Assembly: GCA_002751075.1 (NCBI GenBank) | Contig: NAOQ01000014.1 | Location: 62,634 to 111,696, forward strand | Length of the DNA stretch: 49,063 nucleotides | Reading direction: 5' to 3' | DNA from: Ichthyophonus hoferi | Taxonomy: Eukaryota > Opisthokonta > Ichthyosporea > Ichthyophonida > Ichthyophonidae | In this document: positions 1-12,660 of the stretch, one piece after another | Layout of the letters: every line of letters starts with the position of its first letter | Position numbering within the stretch: the first letter of the stretch is position 1 | The notes under the pieces: generated by a model | Told to the model about the DNA's origin: nothing | Databases searched by the model: none | The model's input: only the letters and a program-made list of their open reading frames with translations | Translations under genes and position numbers: made by a program

Positions 1-123
1 GCACCATATACACCACGCATCCTGTCCCCTACCATCTCTTCTTATCTCATCCCTTTATACGGCATGGTATGATGGGGTAAGATATGATAAGGTATCAGAG
101 GGTAGGATATGATATATACATAC

Positions 124-1706
124 CATTGACTCATAAAATCTTGGAATCCCACCGAGAAGTTCTTTGGTAGTGTAGGAGCAGGCTGATCGACAATATAGTC
201 TAAGAGTTCAAAAAATCCTGCGCCCTGGGTCCCCATTTATCACAGTATTATCATCATAGTATTACTCAAATATTCAATTGTAACACTATATTGGTGTGGC
301 GTTTGTGAGTTATCATAGAAGGGGAACTAGTCATTGTAATAGGATAGGCTAGGATAGGCTAGGATGTAAAATTATAGTATAAAATATATAAAATATGATA
401 CGATGTGATAGATAATGAAGTATATATGATAGGATGGGATAGAATAGCATGTAGTGAAATATAATATAATAGCATAGAATTTAGTACGACATCATAAGAT
501 AATAAATGATATTTTATGATAGGATAAAATAATAAATAATATTTTATGATAAGATAAGATCATGAGGTGAGTATGGTCTTACATCATGGCTATCATAGCT
601 ATGTAGGGTAGCGATTATAATATTTTCTGTTCCCCAATCTTACATATTTAGGTGTAACCCTATAGTCTCTAACTTACTTAGATGATCTCTTTAGCCTTAC
701 TAACTCCCTAGTATTGTGACCCCTCTCCCCGTGTTTTCTACGAATTTTAATGTTGTGTCCCTAAAGCCTTGTAGGGTCTTAATGTATCAATACAACACAC
801 TCCATTTCATATGTACGTATCATAAACCATTAAGGTGGGAGGGTATATAGGGAATAACAACGCGTATTGTAGGGTGTGTCTATGACAATCATGGCCATAC
901 AGATTGAAAACAAAAGCCCCGGTAATTATGAAAAGCCAATCAGTGAATGCATAAATACACATATCAACACACACCTCCCCCTGACCCATTGGGTAAGGGA
1001 ACTTTCCGAGAGCCAGTTCCATAATTGTCAATCTGATAGACCCCCACTCCATGAAAATTATTAAATTTGCAAAACATTAAAAAATTTAATCTCATTTGAT
1101 CACTCCATAGCTGTTGGCTACCTCTGTTTCCATCTCTGTGTGTGTGTCTCTCCCTCCCTCTTTGTCTAAATAATATGGCCTATACTCGTGCACTACATTA
1201 TCCTATCCTATACTACAATATTATATAGAATACTATGCTATCCTATACTACACTATTATATAGAATACTATGCCATCCTCTACTACACTATCATATAGAA
1301 TACTATGCTATCCTATACTACACTATTATATCCGTACACTATCATCTTAGACAAATCTGGGTTCATTTTCATTCTCTATTTATTCTATGATCCTTATCCA
1401 CTCTATACATTCTTCGTTCTCTATTTTATCTTATTTTATCTCCTTTCGCCTCCTATTGCTATCTCTCTCCGGCCTCTTCACATTCTTATACATGACAATG
1501 TACCAATAACACAAGCCCATGTCCCCTCTCCCCTCTCCCCTCTCCCCTTTTCCACACCTACCCAAGACTCCAGATGTCAGAGTAGATGGAATAGGACTTT
1601 CCTTGTATTCTCTCAGGCTATTGATGTGGTTAAGGTTGAAAATAATCATGATAAAAAGAACAGTATTGTTGTTACTAACAATAATAATAATAAGTATAAT
1701 AATAAC

Positions 1707-1758
<52 letters not shown>

Positions 1759-1775
1759 GTAAGTATAATAATAAC

Positions 1776-1818
<43 letters not shown>

Positions 1819-4800
1819 GCAATATCATAGTAATAGTAATCATAATAATAAAAGTAATAGTAATAACAATAATGGTAATAATAATAATAATAATAATGGT
1901 AATAATAATAATGGTAATAGAAATCATAATAATCACGAATTCTTATAAACCTCACTTACAATGTTTTCCTGCCATTCTATTGAAGGATCCATCAACATCA
2001 CCCACACGCACGCACCATTTCTATTAATAGAAAATACATGCACGTCTTTCAATCATTGGTTCTCCATTTTATGCATACGACTATCATCCAATACCCAAGT
2101 GCATTAATACATGATAATACATGCACTTCTCATCATGCGCACGAATCATAATCCTTATCTTCGTATATCCATATATCATTGAAACAAATCTGTCAGTTAC
2201 TTATCTACCAATCATCTGTACGTATAGGATACAGACATGTACGTCACCGTACCAACCCAGGACACTAAACTAGATATAGTGCTGGCTACCTCTCCGCTCA
2301 CACCAAAGTCTGTAATTTTCACCTGACCCTGTAATTTCAACCCCAACCCCCTCATGAGCCCCACTTCCGTGTAAATACTATAGTATAATAATATAAGATA
2401 AAAGCATAGTAATTATAATACATAATAGTATAATAGTGCAATAATATAATATAATAGTATAGTGATTATAATCCTACTATAGTATAGCACTGTAATACTG
2501 TAATAATATCATATAACAATATAGTCATTAAAATATTACAACAATCTAATATAGCAGTATAGTAATTATAATACTACTATAGTATGATAGTACAATGTTG
2601 TCATACACAGCCATAATTCCATTAAACTATTGTATCTGTTAATTTTTTTTAAAATCAATTTTAATCTAATTGTAGGATATATGTTATTGATCCATTGGGG
2701 GAATATATATATATATCAACAAGATTATTTGGTTAATAGATTATTGTTTTCTACGCAATCACAAATACTATTGGCTAAACAGTTATAGCCGTAATAAAAA
2801 CTGCCCTTGGTGCAAATATATCAATAGTTCTCCAACATTAAATATAAAAAGCGTTGTAATTAATAATATATATATATTAATTTAAAATTCTCCTCTTTTG
2901 GAAAGTATAATATTCTATATCCTAAACAGAAATAATAAAGGAAATACTCTGTATACGTCAGCAAAACAATGATAAATTGTAGAATGATAGGAAGACAATG
3001 TCAATAAATGGAAAATGGTATTAAAAACTACATACAGCAGTAGATATAAGCAGGTTTGACGGCTTGATGTCGCGATGAATTAAGTGTCGCTCTTTGTGAA
3101 GATAGAGTAGCCCCAATAGAACCTATAAGTGTGTGCGTGCATATGTATGTATGCGTATGTGCATGTATATGTGTACGTATATGTGTACGTATATGTATGT
3201 GTATGTGTACGCATATATATATGTATGTGTATATGTGTATACGTTTATGCTCGTATGTTCATGACGTCAGTATATCACACCGTTGATTTGAAAAATGCAA
3301 ATGAACCAATCATTCGAACCCCACCCCACCCCCCCCCCCAAAAAAAAAACAAAAATAGAGATGCCAGTACACTTAAGAAAAAAACTACTAGACTAATCAA
3401 TATGCAGAGATAAATATATTAAAAATTAATATATAGGTTAGCATGCAGGCCTGGAATATTGTTGGTGGTATATATTCCAGAATATATATCTATAGGTAGA
3501 TCCATATATATCCACTATCATATTATTATACATACATATATACATATAAGTACTAACCCACTTTGGCAGTAATGGGGAATGAATCATCGTATATATATAT
3601 TAAAAAAAATATAAAAAAATAGTGGTGTAGGATAAAAGCAAAGGAAAGGATTGGTAACAAATTATCAACAAAACAAATGATAAAAACAAATTATCAAAAG
3701 ATAGTAAGAAAACAGAGGGAAAAAGAAAGGAAATGAAATGAGAGAGAAGGATGAAGCAGTGGTGGGAAAGAGATGGGTCACCTGACTGGCAATCAGCCCT
3801 AGCAACGGTTCGGGAATTGGGCCAGCCTTGGCTATGACATCAGACAGTGACCCTCCTGTGAGTCATGTGACAAATGCAGAAGATTAATAAACCTCTATAG
3901 ACCCCTATAGAAACCCCCTGTATATACAACTTACATTAACCCCTTTTATAATTGTAAGTAAGTAAGCTCTCACATTATGTTAGAAATACCTACACCTATA
4001 CCTACCTACCAAGCACCTATAATAATTACTACTATCACATACTCAGATCGTCAATAAGGCACATTTTGTGGTCTTTTCATTTCATTTTCCTCGGCCCAGC
4101 TGGCTGATAATAAATGATGTGGTATGACGTTATATGATCTATTATGATGTGAAATACCCTCGTACAGTATGTGATATAACCAGTGTATACCCTAGCAAAA
4201 TGGGGTATATAGCATCTAAAACATAAGGAGGGAAGCATGTATAGAGGTAGAATATACTTGAGAGAGAATGTGTGTGTATTTATTGTATTTATGGCAAACA
4301 CATAAACGATGATAATAAAAATAAAAAGGCTTAATGGATCAATTGGATTGGTAGGATTTACGGTTAATCTCTATGTTCGTCTCATTCTTATTAGGGAAAG
4401 AAATATAAAATTAACCTATCAACACCGCGCATTACTGATGTATATGTATAGCAATGAATATATCTATATGAATGTATGCATGACACATTATATGGGTATA
4501 TATATACTGGTCACTATTAAGTCCAAACGAAGATGAATACCTACCGTCCATATACTCAAGAGCTATATTAATCGATCCCTCGCTTAAATAAGCCCCATAA
4601 AATTTAACAATATACTTTGATTGGGCCCAATAAAGCGTGCGTAGTTCCAGCATAATCTGTTTACAAGCAATATCCGACACATCCAAGTGTATACCCTACA
4701 GGGTTGGCACTCAGTTAGAAATATATGTATACCTTACAGGGTTGGTACTATAGTTAAATATATAGCTCCAACAAAACCCCGTATAATAAGTATATACTTA

Positions 4801-6644
4801 TATACTACATCTATATATTATCTTTTCTCCCATGCAAGGCTTAGACTCCATCTCTCTTTCTCGTCTTCTTGTTTTTATTTATCACGTTTTTTCATGTTTT
4901 TTCATATTCTTTTATTATGTTATCTCTTTTGTTATCTTTCTCTTTCAAACAAACATAAACATACCCCTGCCATATTCCCCTAACATAGCATGGATACACC
5001 CATTCGTTGTGACATATACATACTAATATGTTCGTATAGACGCTAAAAAGTACTTTAAAAACTTAAATAATTAAATTAAATGGGGGAAAAATAAAAAATA
5101 AAACGAAAAATAAAGTGAAAAGAAAAGAAAAGTAAAGAGATAAATAAGTATATGTAAAAAATCACAAGCTGATCTTACACGAATAGCTAGTGTATTTTTA
5201 TGTATTTAAGTAACGTTTAAACTATTTCTGTATTTACCACCCCACCCTCTAGGCTATCTGTATCCTATTTCCTCTTTCTCCTCTAAAGAACTGTAATGGA
5301 ATCTTTCCATTTATTCTTACTTATACTCCTTTCTATAACATATTATATCATCTCTTCCTTCTTCCATTTATCTCTTTAATATATATCCTATCCCTCCTAC
5401 CCCCACTCTTTCCCCCTCCCTCCCTCTCTAGGCTAGCTCTCTCCCTTTACCTTCAGTGCAAATATACGGCCTGTGGGGACATGTAGGGCCTTCTGTACAA
5501 TACCACTACTCCCTCTACCTATGACCCCTAGTAACTTGAGGTCGTCTACCTCCAATGGAAACTCACTCCCCTCCGCTGATCCGGGACTCTCAACGCGACC
5601 TTGCCTAGGTTGATTCCTATCTGTGTGCGGGGGACCCTGTGAGGGTAAATTTATGGTGTTTTTGTGTAAGATATATATATGTATGTATATATGTATTATA
5701 TACAAGAGAGGGGGAAGGGGAGGGAGGCTTGTAAGGTAGGTTGGTATATGTATGTACAATAAGGTGGTTCAAAATAGAGAGAGTAAAAATAAACATGAAA
5801 ACAACATAGTATATAGTAGTAAACCAACAGATGAATGGTCTATATATATGTAGAGCGAGGATGTGAAGTAATGAACCGATCAGATAATACTAAAGAAACA
5901 GAATCAATATTCTACCGGGTATATATACCTATCGTTCTAAGTCAATATATATCTACGATAATAGTTTATAATTAAAAATTAAAACTAGAATTAATACTAC
6001 TATGGTTATTACTACATTGTTATTAGAAACAGAAACAGGAATACAATAGGTATTACCAACAATGTTTGATATTGCTATATACCCATGAACTAAAATGATT
6101 CTATTGAAAAAAATTATATTACTAATGATGCACTGTGGTCCAGTACTGAAATGGAAATAAATATAAATATTAGTATATAAATATAAATAGAAATTAATTT
6201 TTAAAAACAAACTCATCTCACAGTTCAAAAAAAAAAATCAAGAAAATTGAAGCTTAGCCTCTTACCTGCCCAACACCATTGGCTAATATGTCTCTAGGTG
6301 GGCTTGCTACTGATTGGCCAAATTTTCTTAGATCTGATTGATCTGAAGGTTGTGGTGACTCGATTTTCCGACCTCTATTATCATTAAATAAGAATTAGAT
6401 TAGAAAAGGGGTAAAAGTTATGAGTAGCGAAAGGTAGAGCGAATGCTACACTATACTATACTCCACTATACTATATCATATAGTACAATACTATACTATA
6501 CCATACAGTACTATATTATACTCTACTATACTATATCATATATAGGCAGAAGTAAAGACATAGATATGAGAGAAAGATATACGAGAAATAGTACATACAG
6601 GTTGACTGTTTAATGGGAGACTCTCCCTTCAACCCGACAAACAT
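124..6644 (-). CDS. MAP kinase kinase (MEK/MAP2K family), 3' end outside window
   Basis: Dual-specificity kinase that phosphorylates a MAP kinase in a cytoplasmic cascade. Exons (minus): 6644-6599, 6372-6266, 5636-5451, 4695-4545, 3855-3782, 3122-3036, 2328-2233, 1617-1562, 1032-975, 224-124. All borders are GT/AG and all phases agree, giving about 320 residues; the rest lies before base 1. Motifs in order: Gly loop GRGSSGIV (about 91-98), Lys in FALK (113), HRDIKPSN (about 204), DFGVSG (about 224), activation loop ending [12 protein letters not shown], then SDIWSLG. The fusion of [18 protein letters not shown] and FELLDYIV is diagnostic of MAP2Ks. The Ser/Thr-rich loop STISSLVS holds the likely activating phosphosites. 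The N-terminal ~80 residues are Ser/Pro-rich and unconserved. The first exon is uncertain: ATG at 6644 is phase-compatible, but a rival upstream exon at 7093-7176 also fits. Family call very sure; start unsure. Confidence 0.92.
1204..1331. repeat. 35-bp minisatellite, about 3.7 copies
   Basis: The unit, starting TATCCTATACTACA, begins at 1204, 1239, 1274 and 1309 with only a few mismatches. It lies in the MAP2K intron between the exons ending at 1562 and starting at 1032. The exact 35-base spacing of all four units argues for recent slippage or unequal exchange. Confidence 0.85.
1678..1940. repeat. (AAT)n microsatellite in MAP2K intron
   Basis: Long nearly pure AAT run with two interrupted blocks that share the same interruption (TAGTAAGTATAATAATAAC), so the array itself is partly duplicated. 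It sits within the intron between MAP2K exons ending at 2233 and starting at 1617. Open frames through it (poly-Asn, poly-Ile, poly-Leu) are artefacts of the repeat, not genes. Confidence 0.9.
3129..3252. repeat. TATGTG-type microsatellite
   Basis: Alternating TATG/TGTG/TACG tract immediately upstream, on the minus strand, of the HRDIKPSN exon (3036-3122) of MAP2K. Its minus-strand reading is CA/TA-rich and runs to within a few bases of the splice acceptor. No coding signal. Confidence 0.75.
4687..4766. repeat. Tandem duplication spanning a MAP2K splice acceptor
   Basis: Two copies of a unit of about 39 bp (GTATACCCTACAGGGTTGG and GTATACCTTACAGGGTTGG) start at about 4688 and 4727. On the minus strand each copy carries an AG|G(G)TATAC acceptor-like site. 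The copy at 4695 gives the phase that joins the preceding exon (...FALK | GIHLDVSD...). The other copy lies about 39 bases upstream and could act as a decoy or alternative acceptor. Confidence 0.7.
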
Positions 6645-6735
6645 AGTTAGAGTTATCATAATATAGTATAATATAGTATAATATAGTATAATATAGTATA
6701 ATATAATATAGTATAGTATAGTATAGTAAAGCAGA
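6448..6735. repeat. TATA-type simple repeats around MAP2K 5' region
   Basis: Two repeat blocks: an imperfect ACTATACTATATCATATA duplication (about 6451-6545) and a decamer array of TATAGTATAA type (about 6655-6730). The decamer array abuts the ATG at 6644 on the minus strand, so the region read as 5' leader would be almost pure TATA repeat. This weakens the 6644 start. Confidence 0.7.
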
Positions 6736-7092
6736 GAATAGTATAATATAGCAGGAATAACTAATTCAATATGAGAGTATACGGGAATAGAGATACATGC
6801 ATATAGCTACATACATAGCTAAATATATATGGATGTAATTATGGAAATCCTCCAATTCACACATGTGTATATTGGCATATTTGTGTGTAGATAGATATGA
6901 TATATAGGAATATAGTATGCAAATGTATATGTATATATACTATATCTACAGATAAGTAAGCATATGTATAAAAATATATACGTATGTATGCGTACATATG
7001 TACATATGAGGTAAGGGTAGGGGTGGGGGTACGTGACAACATGTATGACGAATCTTATTATATATATATATATATGTGTATATATAACTTAC

Positions 7093-7176
7093 ATATTGGG
7101 CTTACTATTTGATGATGTGATAGTTAACCCTTCCATATTAATGTTTAAATTGCCCTCTGTGAACGAAGTCGGAGAT
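7093..7176 (-). CDS. Candidate alternative 5' exon of the MAP2K gene
   Basis: An 84-base open stretch bounded by AG on its left (TACAG) and a near-perfect donor (AT|GTAAGT) reads SPTSFTEGNLNINMEGL then TITSSNSKPN, a Ser/Thr-rich segment like the rest of the MAP2K N-terminus. It ends in phase 2 and joins the next MAP2K exon if that exon starts at 6374 instead of 6372, reading ...SKPN-I-GRKIESP. It begins one base into a codon, so a further upstream exon carrying the start codon would be needed; I did not find a clear one. Either this exon or the exon at 6599-6644, or both as alternative first exons, may be used. Confidence 0.45.
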
Positions 7177-8598
7177 CTGTACAATATATATATACATATA
7201 TATCAATATCATGCTGTTGGTTGGCTTGATGTGTAGTTGTAGCATATATATAAGGTAGGATTTTCTAATAAAAATAAAAATAAAAATAACACCCCTATAA
7301 TAATCATAACCCTATAATACTTTAAATATAACTTAATACATAGTGAAAGAAAAAATTCCTAAAGCATAATAATAATAGAGAAGTATGCATCAAGCTGGTA
7401 CATATTCTTACCCTAATGTTATATGTTATAGTAATTTCCCCCCTTAAAAGCTTTTTGTATGTGAAGTGCTGTTGTCATTGTAGTATATAATTCTTTATTA
7501 CATGCCTGTTATGAAAGGTGTAAAACTGATTCTGGGCTTGTTTCAATGTAATTAAAAGGCAATGGTAGTATGGTAGTATATACACATAAAGTGTAAATAT
7601 TTATCTGTAGGTATAAACCTATTGAAATATTCATATATAATTCCTTACTGTGTATGTGTAAGTGAATCTATATGAAGATGCTTGGAAAATTCATACTGTG
7701 TATGTTGTTTCCTTTGTTTAATGAGCACTTAAGAAACGAAAAAAAAACTACACATACATGTAAATTATTATAATCTATTTCAATCAAATGTGTGTGTACC
7801 GTGTGTGTGTGTGCTTATGGGTATACTGATCTGAATGTACGTATACGGGCATGTGTACAACAATATCTATGCATGCGTGTATGTATGTATATGTGTGTAT
7901 CTAATTGTATACGAATGTAAGCTATGAAAATAAAATCTTTTCACAGGCCTGTCTGCCTGTCAAGGGATCCTAAAATACTCACAGGGTATAGGTCGTTTTA
8001 ACCTCAGCTGGCGTGGTAATAAGTAGATTTTTTTTCTTTCTATACATTTTTAAATAACTTTCAATAACTTGAATTCTATAAATAGTTAATATTTTAAAAG
8101 AAAAACACCTGCATATATGTATATATGTATGTATAGGACCTACAAAAAAATATATATTATAGTAGGAACTATAGTTTGAAAAAGAGAACAGTGTACTAAT
8201 AAAATATGCCTAAATAAAATATGCCTAAATAATTAAATATGCCTAAAAAATTAAATTGTACACACACCCCCACCGCAATACTAAAATGCTATGAGATATG
8301 GTTAAATAATTGTAAACACTAATACTACAGCACAACAAAAAGGTAATACATAAACCCAGTATCATTAAGGACAAGAATCAGTGACTCTCCTGCATGTAAA
8401 TGTAACCAAAGAAGAGTATCAAGAATTTGTTCAATCATACTACTGTATGACCTTAATCCAATCATATAATTAAACTATATTTGTTTCTTCTCACAATCCT
8501 TGTTTTAATTGTCCAAGAATGTAATACTTGGCGGCTATAGTAAAAATCCCGAAAAGTTGTCGTTAAGAGAGAAATAATGTAAATATATATACTATGAC

Positions 8599-8636
<38 letters not shown>

Positions 8637-11600
8637 CTAATTATATTCATATATTTTTATTATAAAAAAGTTCTTATGTTATTTAATGGAAATAAACTCG
8701 AATATAATTCAGTCAGTTGGTATCGAATAGTCTTAGAAACACTTCCATCATGGGAAGGTTCCTTGGATTGGTTGGTTGAGGGCTAGGATCTGGTTGGTAC
8801 AGATTGTTTTCCCGAACATAACTCCAACCCACATACAAAATACTTCGTTGGGAATCTTAGCCTTTGCCTTAAGCCTTAAACATTAAAGACACAACCTCTG
8901 TGTAAAATCATGGTTATCTTATGTAAAATCCTGCAAAATAATTGAAAAAATGAATACGCATTTCAAACAATTCTTAAGCAAGTATAAATCAATCAATTAC
9001 AGCATACCATTAAAATTAAGAAAATTAAGTCGGTGTAAGTACCTCACCTCGATCTTACTGATCGGTGATAACAAAGCTAACCACTGGAGCACAGGCATTC
9101 TTGTTTGGCTTTGGATAAAGTATTGTTAACCAATGCGATTAATTCCCCTTTGCATAAAAGATTATAGGCAACTCATGAAATGCGATGTTAAATCTTACTC
9201 ATGCACCAATTCTACGACTATTGTACAATGGAGAATTACTCTTCCCCATAGAATATGGAATTGCCTATATATATTGGAAAACTGGTAGGTACCGCCTATA
9301 TAAAAGGACATCATTAGGGTGCTTAATTTACATAAGCACAAGCAAGGTTCTGTTGTGTTTGAAAGGGAATAACAAACTAGAAGTGGCTATGTGTACTGAC
9401 CATTAGGTCATGTAAGAACCCCTCACTTCAGAGTCCGCATTATGTAGAGAAAGCAACGGACGGTATGACGCTGGCTGATGTTTCTATGTTATACCTGAAC
9501 CAATTAGTTTGTTACTATAACCAACTCCTATGTCAATAGTTGCTCCCGACATGAACTCATATCTTTTGACTTCGTTATCGTACACTAGCAGTACGCTTTT
9601 TATTTTTATTTTTTGGGTGTGAATTCAAACTAAACACTAAAACATGTGATCATCTGTTATACTAGGAAAAATCTGTTGTTTATGAAATGAATTAAAACAT
9701 TATTTGCCTGTATATTGCCAATGAAAAACGTAATTACTTTTTATATTGTTTGGTTCATAATCTACTTTGTAAATAGGCGCACTCAAATCTCCTGAGCCAC
9801 ATGTTTATTTCCAATAATCCGAATTATGCAAACATATGTGCTGAAACTTTGGTTTAGAAAAATGTGTCCATGTTTAATAAAATGTTGATTGGTAGACGGT
9901 ATAGACATTGTAGCTAGGTGTGGGGGTGTTCCAATAATATTACTAAACGGGATAACATAGTATGACTTTGTAGCAAGTAACTATAGTGAAGGATTGTCTT
10001 AATAACAATTCTGTACTAACTGAAAGGTGGGGGCATTTTATGCAAATTCATTGAACGGTTCCATGTTCGCAAAACTGGGTCAATAATTAATTACGGAAAT
10101 ATATATACAAATTGCATGGGTGGCACGTGTGCCTGATACATGCTCATTAGCTAATAGGAATTGAGAGGACGTGGAATGCATGATAAAATAATGTGATAAG
10201 CCCAAAATGGACCCACAATGAATTGCGAATAATTGACACTGTTGCTCAGATTATCACATCCTATTATTATGCAATGTTTTATAGCTATATTTATTTAATA
10301 CTATATTAAATAAATTTGTAAATGACAATAATTTCTGTGTATGAGAAGATAGTATACCTCAAAGGGGGCACATGAATAATACAAGGAGTGTACAGTACCT
10401 TGCATTGGTAAAAGGTCATCCTTATCTATTAGCCAATGAAAAATAGATTTTGTAAACGGTAAATTCCTATTCAGGGAATATACCAAGTTATGTTAAAAAG
10501 GCTGTGTTTAATAGGTGCAATTTTGAATAAGCAAAGAACCATGCAATCAATGTTTAGTGATTGTTATGCCTCTCTGTCCCAATAAATGTGATCGCTTGGA
10601 ATACGATTAGTTTGTTGTTTATTGCATATTGTACCATATTTTTTAATGATAAAATAATTCAAATTCCTCATTTTAGCCCTTAACTGCAAATTGCTGCATT
10701 GGTACTATTTGGTTGTACTTAACTTGGGCCAAACGTGTGGGACTCAACTGTAATACAGTAAAATATCATTGGCTATTATTTTTATGAAGGTGTTTAAATG
10801 AGGAGTATCACATGCACCATTGAGGGTAATAGCTAGTAAACCTTAAAAGAAAATCTTTTAAATAGTTACGAAAAGGAATGCCTGCATTTGTTCTGTTTCT
10901 CTCGATGAAACAATATTGGACTCACACACTGACTAATTATCACATGGTCTGAATCAATCAACCACTATATAATGGGACATGGGAATTGACAAATAAAGCT
11001 ATGCAGCAATTGATCAATAATCATGTACGTGACCCAGAAGTATCTTTATCCTATATCATTGCAGAGTCATACAAACTTGTCTAATCAAGAAATCAAAATA
11101 ATGGTACTTGGACCATTGAACAGCAATAAAGTCCTATTGAAAAAAAAAAAGCAAAAAACAAGATGTTGTATTGCCAAATGTGGTACATTGGTCAAACCCA
11201 GTCCCATGAGTCCCTGAATTTGGTTATTGGAATTTGAAAATTGTGTGCTTGATCTATGTATGCTGAACATGTTAGAGACTAGAGATATGTTTCTAATTAG
11301 CCTGGTTCAGGGGTTTTTGATGTCCTCAAGAAATGGAAACTCTTTCAGTTCTGACGACCACTTAAAGATAGCACATACTATGCCTATTGGATAGCAAATA
11401 ATGTACCATAATCTTATTTTGGTCGTTTATTTTAATAAAAAAACATACCTCTCTGTTTGGAAGCATGTATGTATCTCTGAAATAGGTTGAGAATATACCG
11501 CTGGCAAGAGAAAATCTGAAACCCAACACTTAATTGAATTATGCTAATAATTTGGTTTTGATCTTTCCCATAAATGATTTTTAAGATCGATGATACTCTT

Positions 11601-11689
11601 TAAATATTGGATCCTAAATGTGCTGTCCGTCGGACTTGTGAGATCTGAAAATGGGGTTTGATATGATACTTTTATACCCTTTATTTTAG
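7177..11689. other. Gene-poor AT-rich stretch
   Basis: I find no exon set with consistent phase here. Contents: short AAAATA runs near 7270, TG-rich tracts at about 7790-7910, a fourfold short direct repeat ATATGCCTAAATAAA at 8200-8256, a (TA)n run at about 8605-8632, and scattered open stretches of 60-75 codons (9185-9406 plus, 10301-10486 minus) without splice sites or family resemblance. Composition from 8.7 kb onward is less simple-repeat and more like old, decayed sequence. Confidence 0.5.
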
Positions 11690-12660
11690 AGCAGGCTTTT
11701 TCTCATAGCAGATACGTAGTTATTGCAATGAAATGGTCTTTTCCAATTAGGTAATAGATCGTGATCGTAATTGAAGATCGAGTCTTCGTTTGAGGTCTGA
11801 GTTTCTGTCACTGGATCAAAAACTTTAGTATGATAGTCAATGATTGTAACTTCGTTTGGCGTTAGGAATTTATGTGTTCTTTTAGTAATGCGGGATTCTA
11901 AAGAGAGGGATGCTCTATCAAAATTAGAAATTTCAATTCATTCTAGAATATAGGCTTGATTTCTTAGCCCATATTCTAGTTATCTTAGTATTAATTTATT
12001 AACTTGTTCCTCCTGTGATTTCTTGAGGGTAGTTAATTATATTGATCTAGATTATTCCAGAGCAATAATTTTGAAGTTCTGTAAAGGTGCTAGCTGATTG
12101 GTTGGCTTACTGATATTTTCTGCTTGCTTCCAATCATGTATGTATCTAGAACTGTAAATAGTGCTTTCATGCTTATTATTACAATAAAGATGTGATCCCC
12201 TGTGATAAACTGGTTGGTCGTAGCTGAAGACCAATTTCTTATCTGTGGTTAGAATATCTGTATCTAAGTCAATAGTTTGAGTGCAATACTTGATTATTGT
12301 ACTTATAATCGGGTCTGAGGATATGCAGAATCTCTTAGTTTCGTTGGAATCTATAGAATGGGAACCTCTGTCTAAGTAGACGATTCCGGTCTGTTCTAGA
12401 AAGGTTCAATTCAGATGCACATACCGAGTATTGTTGCTCGGTCTTTCCGTAATTCCTCGGTCGTAATGAATTGGACTAGTTTAAATAATTTGGTGCAGTA
12501 ATTTTTCGGCTTTGATCAGGCGCTGGCTGATCATATTATTTGTTGGTGTTTCCAGTTTGACTCTAATCATATACGTGTTTAGAACCGTAAAGAATTTCTG
12601 CACGTATAGCTTTCTTTTATACATGAAATGATTAATAAACCAAGGGCTTGAACTCTGTAC
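11690..12660 (-). pseudogene. Decayed coding tract with an internal repeat, family unknown
   Basis: The minus strand keeps long protein-like frames although the tract as a whole is clearly broken. One clean stretch (about 11945-11690) contains EVTIIDYHTKVFDPVTE and later IFNYDHDLLPNWKRPFHCNN. A second stretch about 440 bases upstream contains STIIKYCTQTIDLDTD and LVFSYDQPVYHRGSHLYCNN, aligning position by position (TII.Y.T, F.YD, H..CNN). A third partial copy follows near 12560-12600, where the DNA again matches (AATCATRTAYGTRT at 12132 and 12564). So an ancestral protein had tandem units of about 145 residues. I do not recognise the family; it could be a mobile or virus-derived fossil or a dead host gene. 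It looks old and has several breaks. Confidence 0.4.

Noticed and set aside
1305-2027. A 240-codon frame with long poly-Asn, and poly-Ile/poly-Leu frames on both strands
   Set aside because: They are the six readings of an (AAT)n microsatellite inside a MAP2K intron; the flanks include a real exon of the minus-strand gene.
3129-3413. A Val-Tyr-Cys repetitive frame
   Set aside because: Translation of a TATGTG microsatellite in a MAP2K intron.
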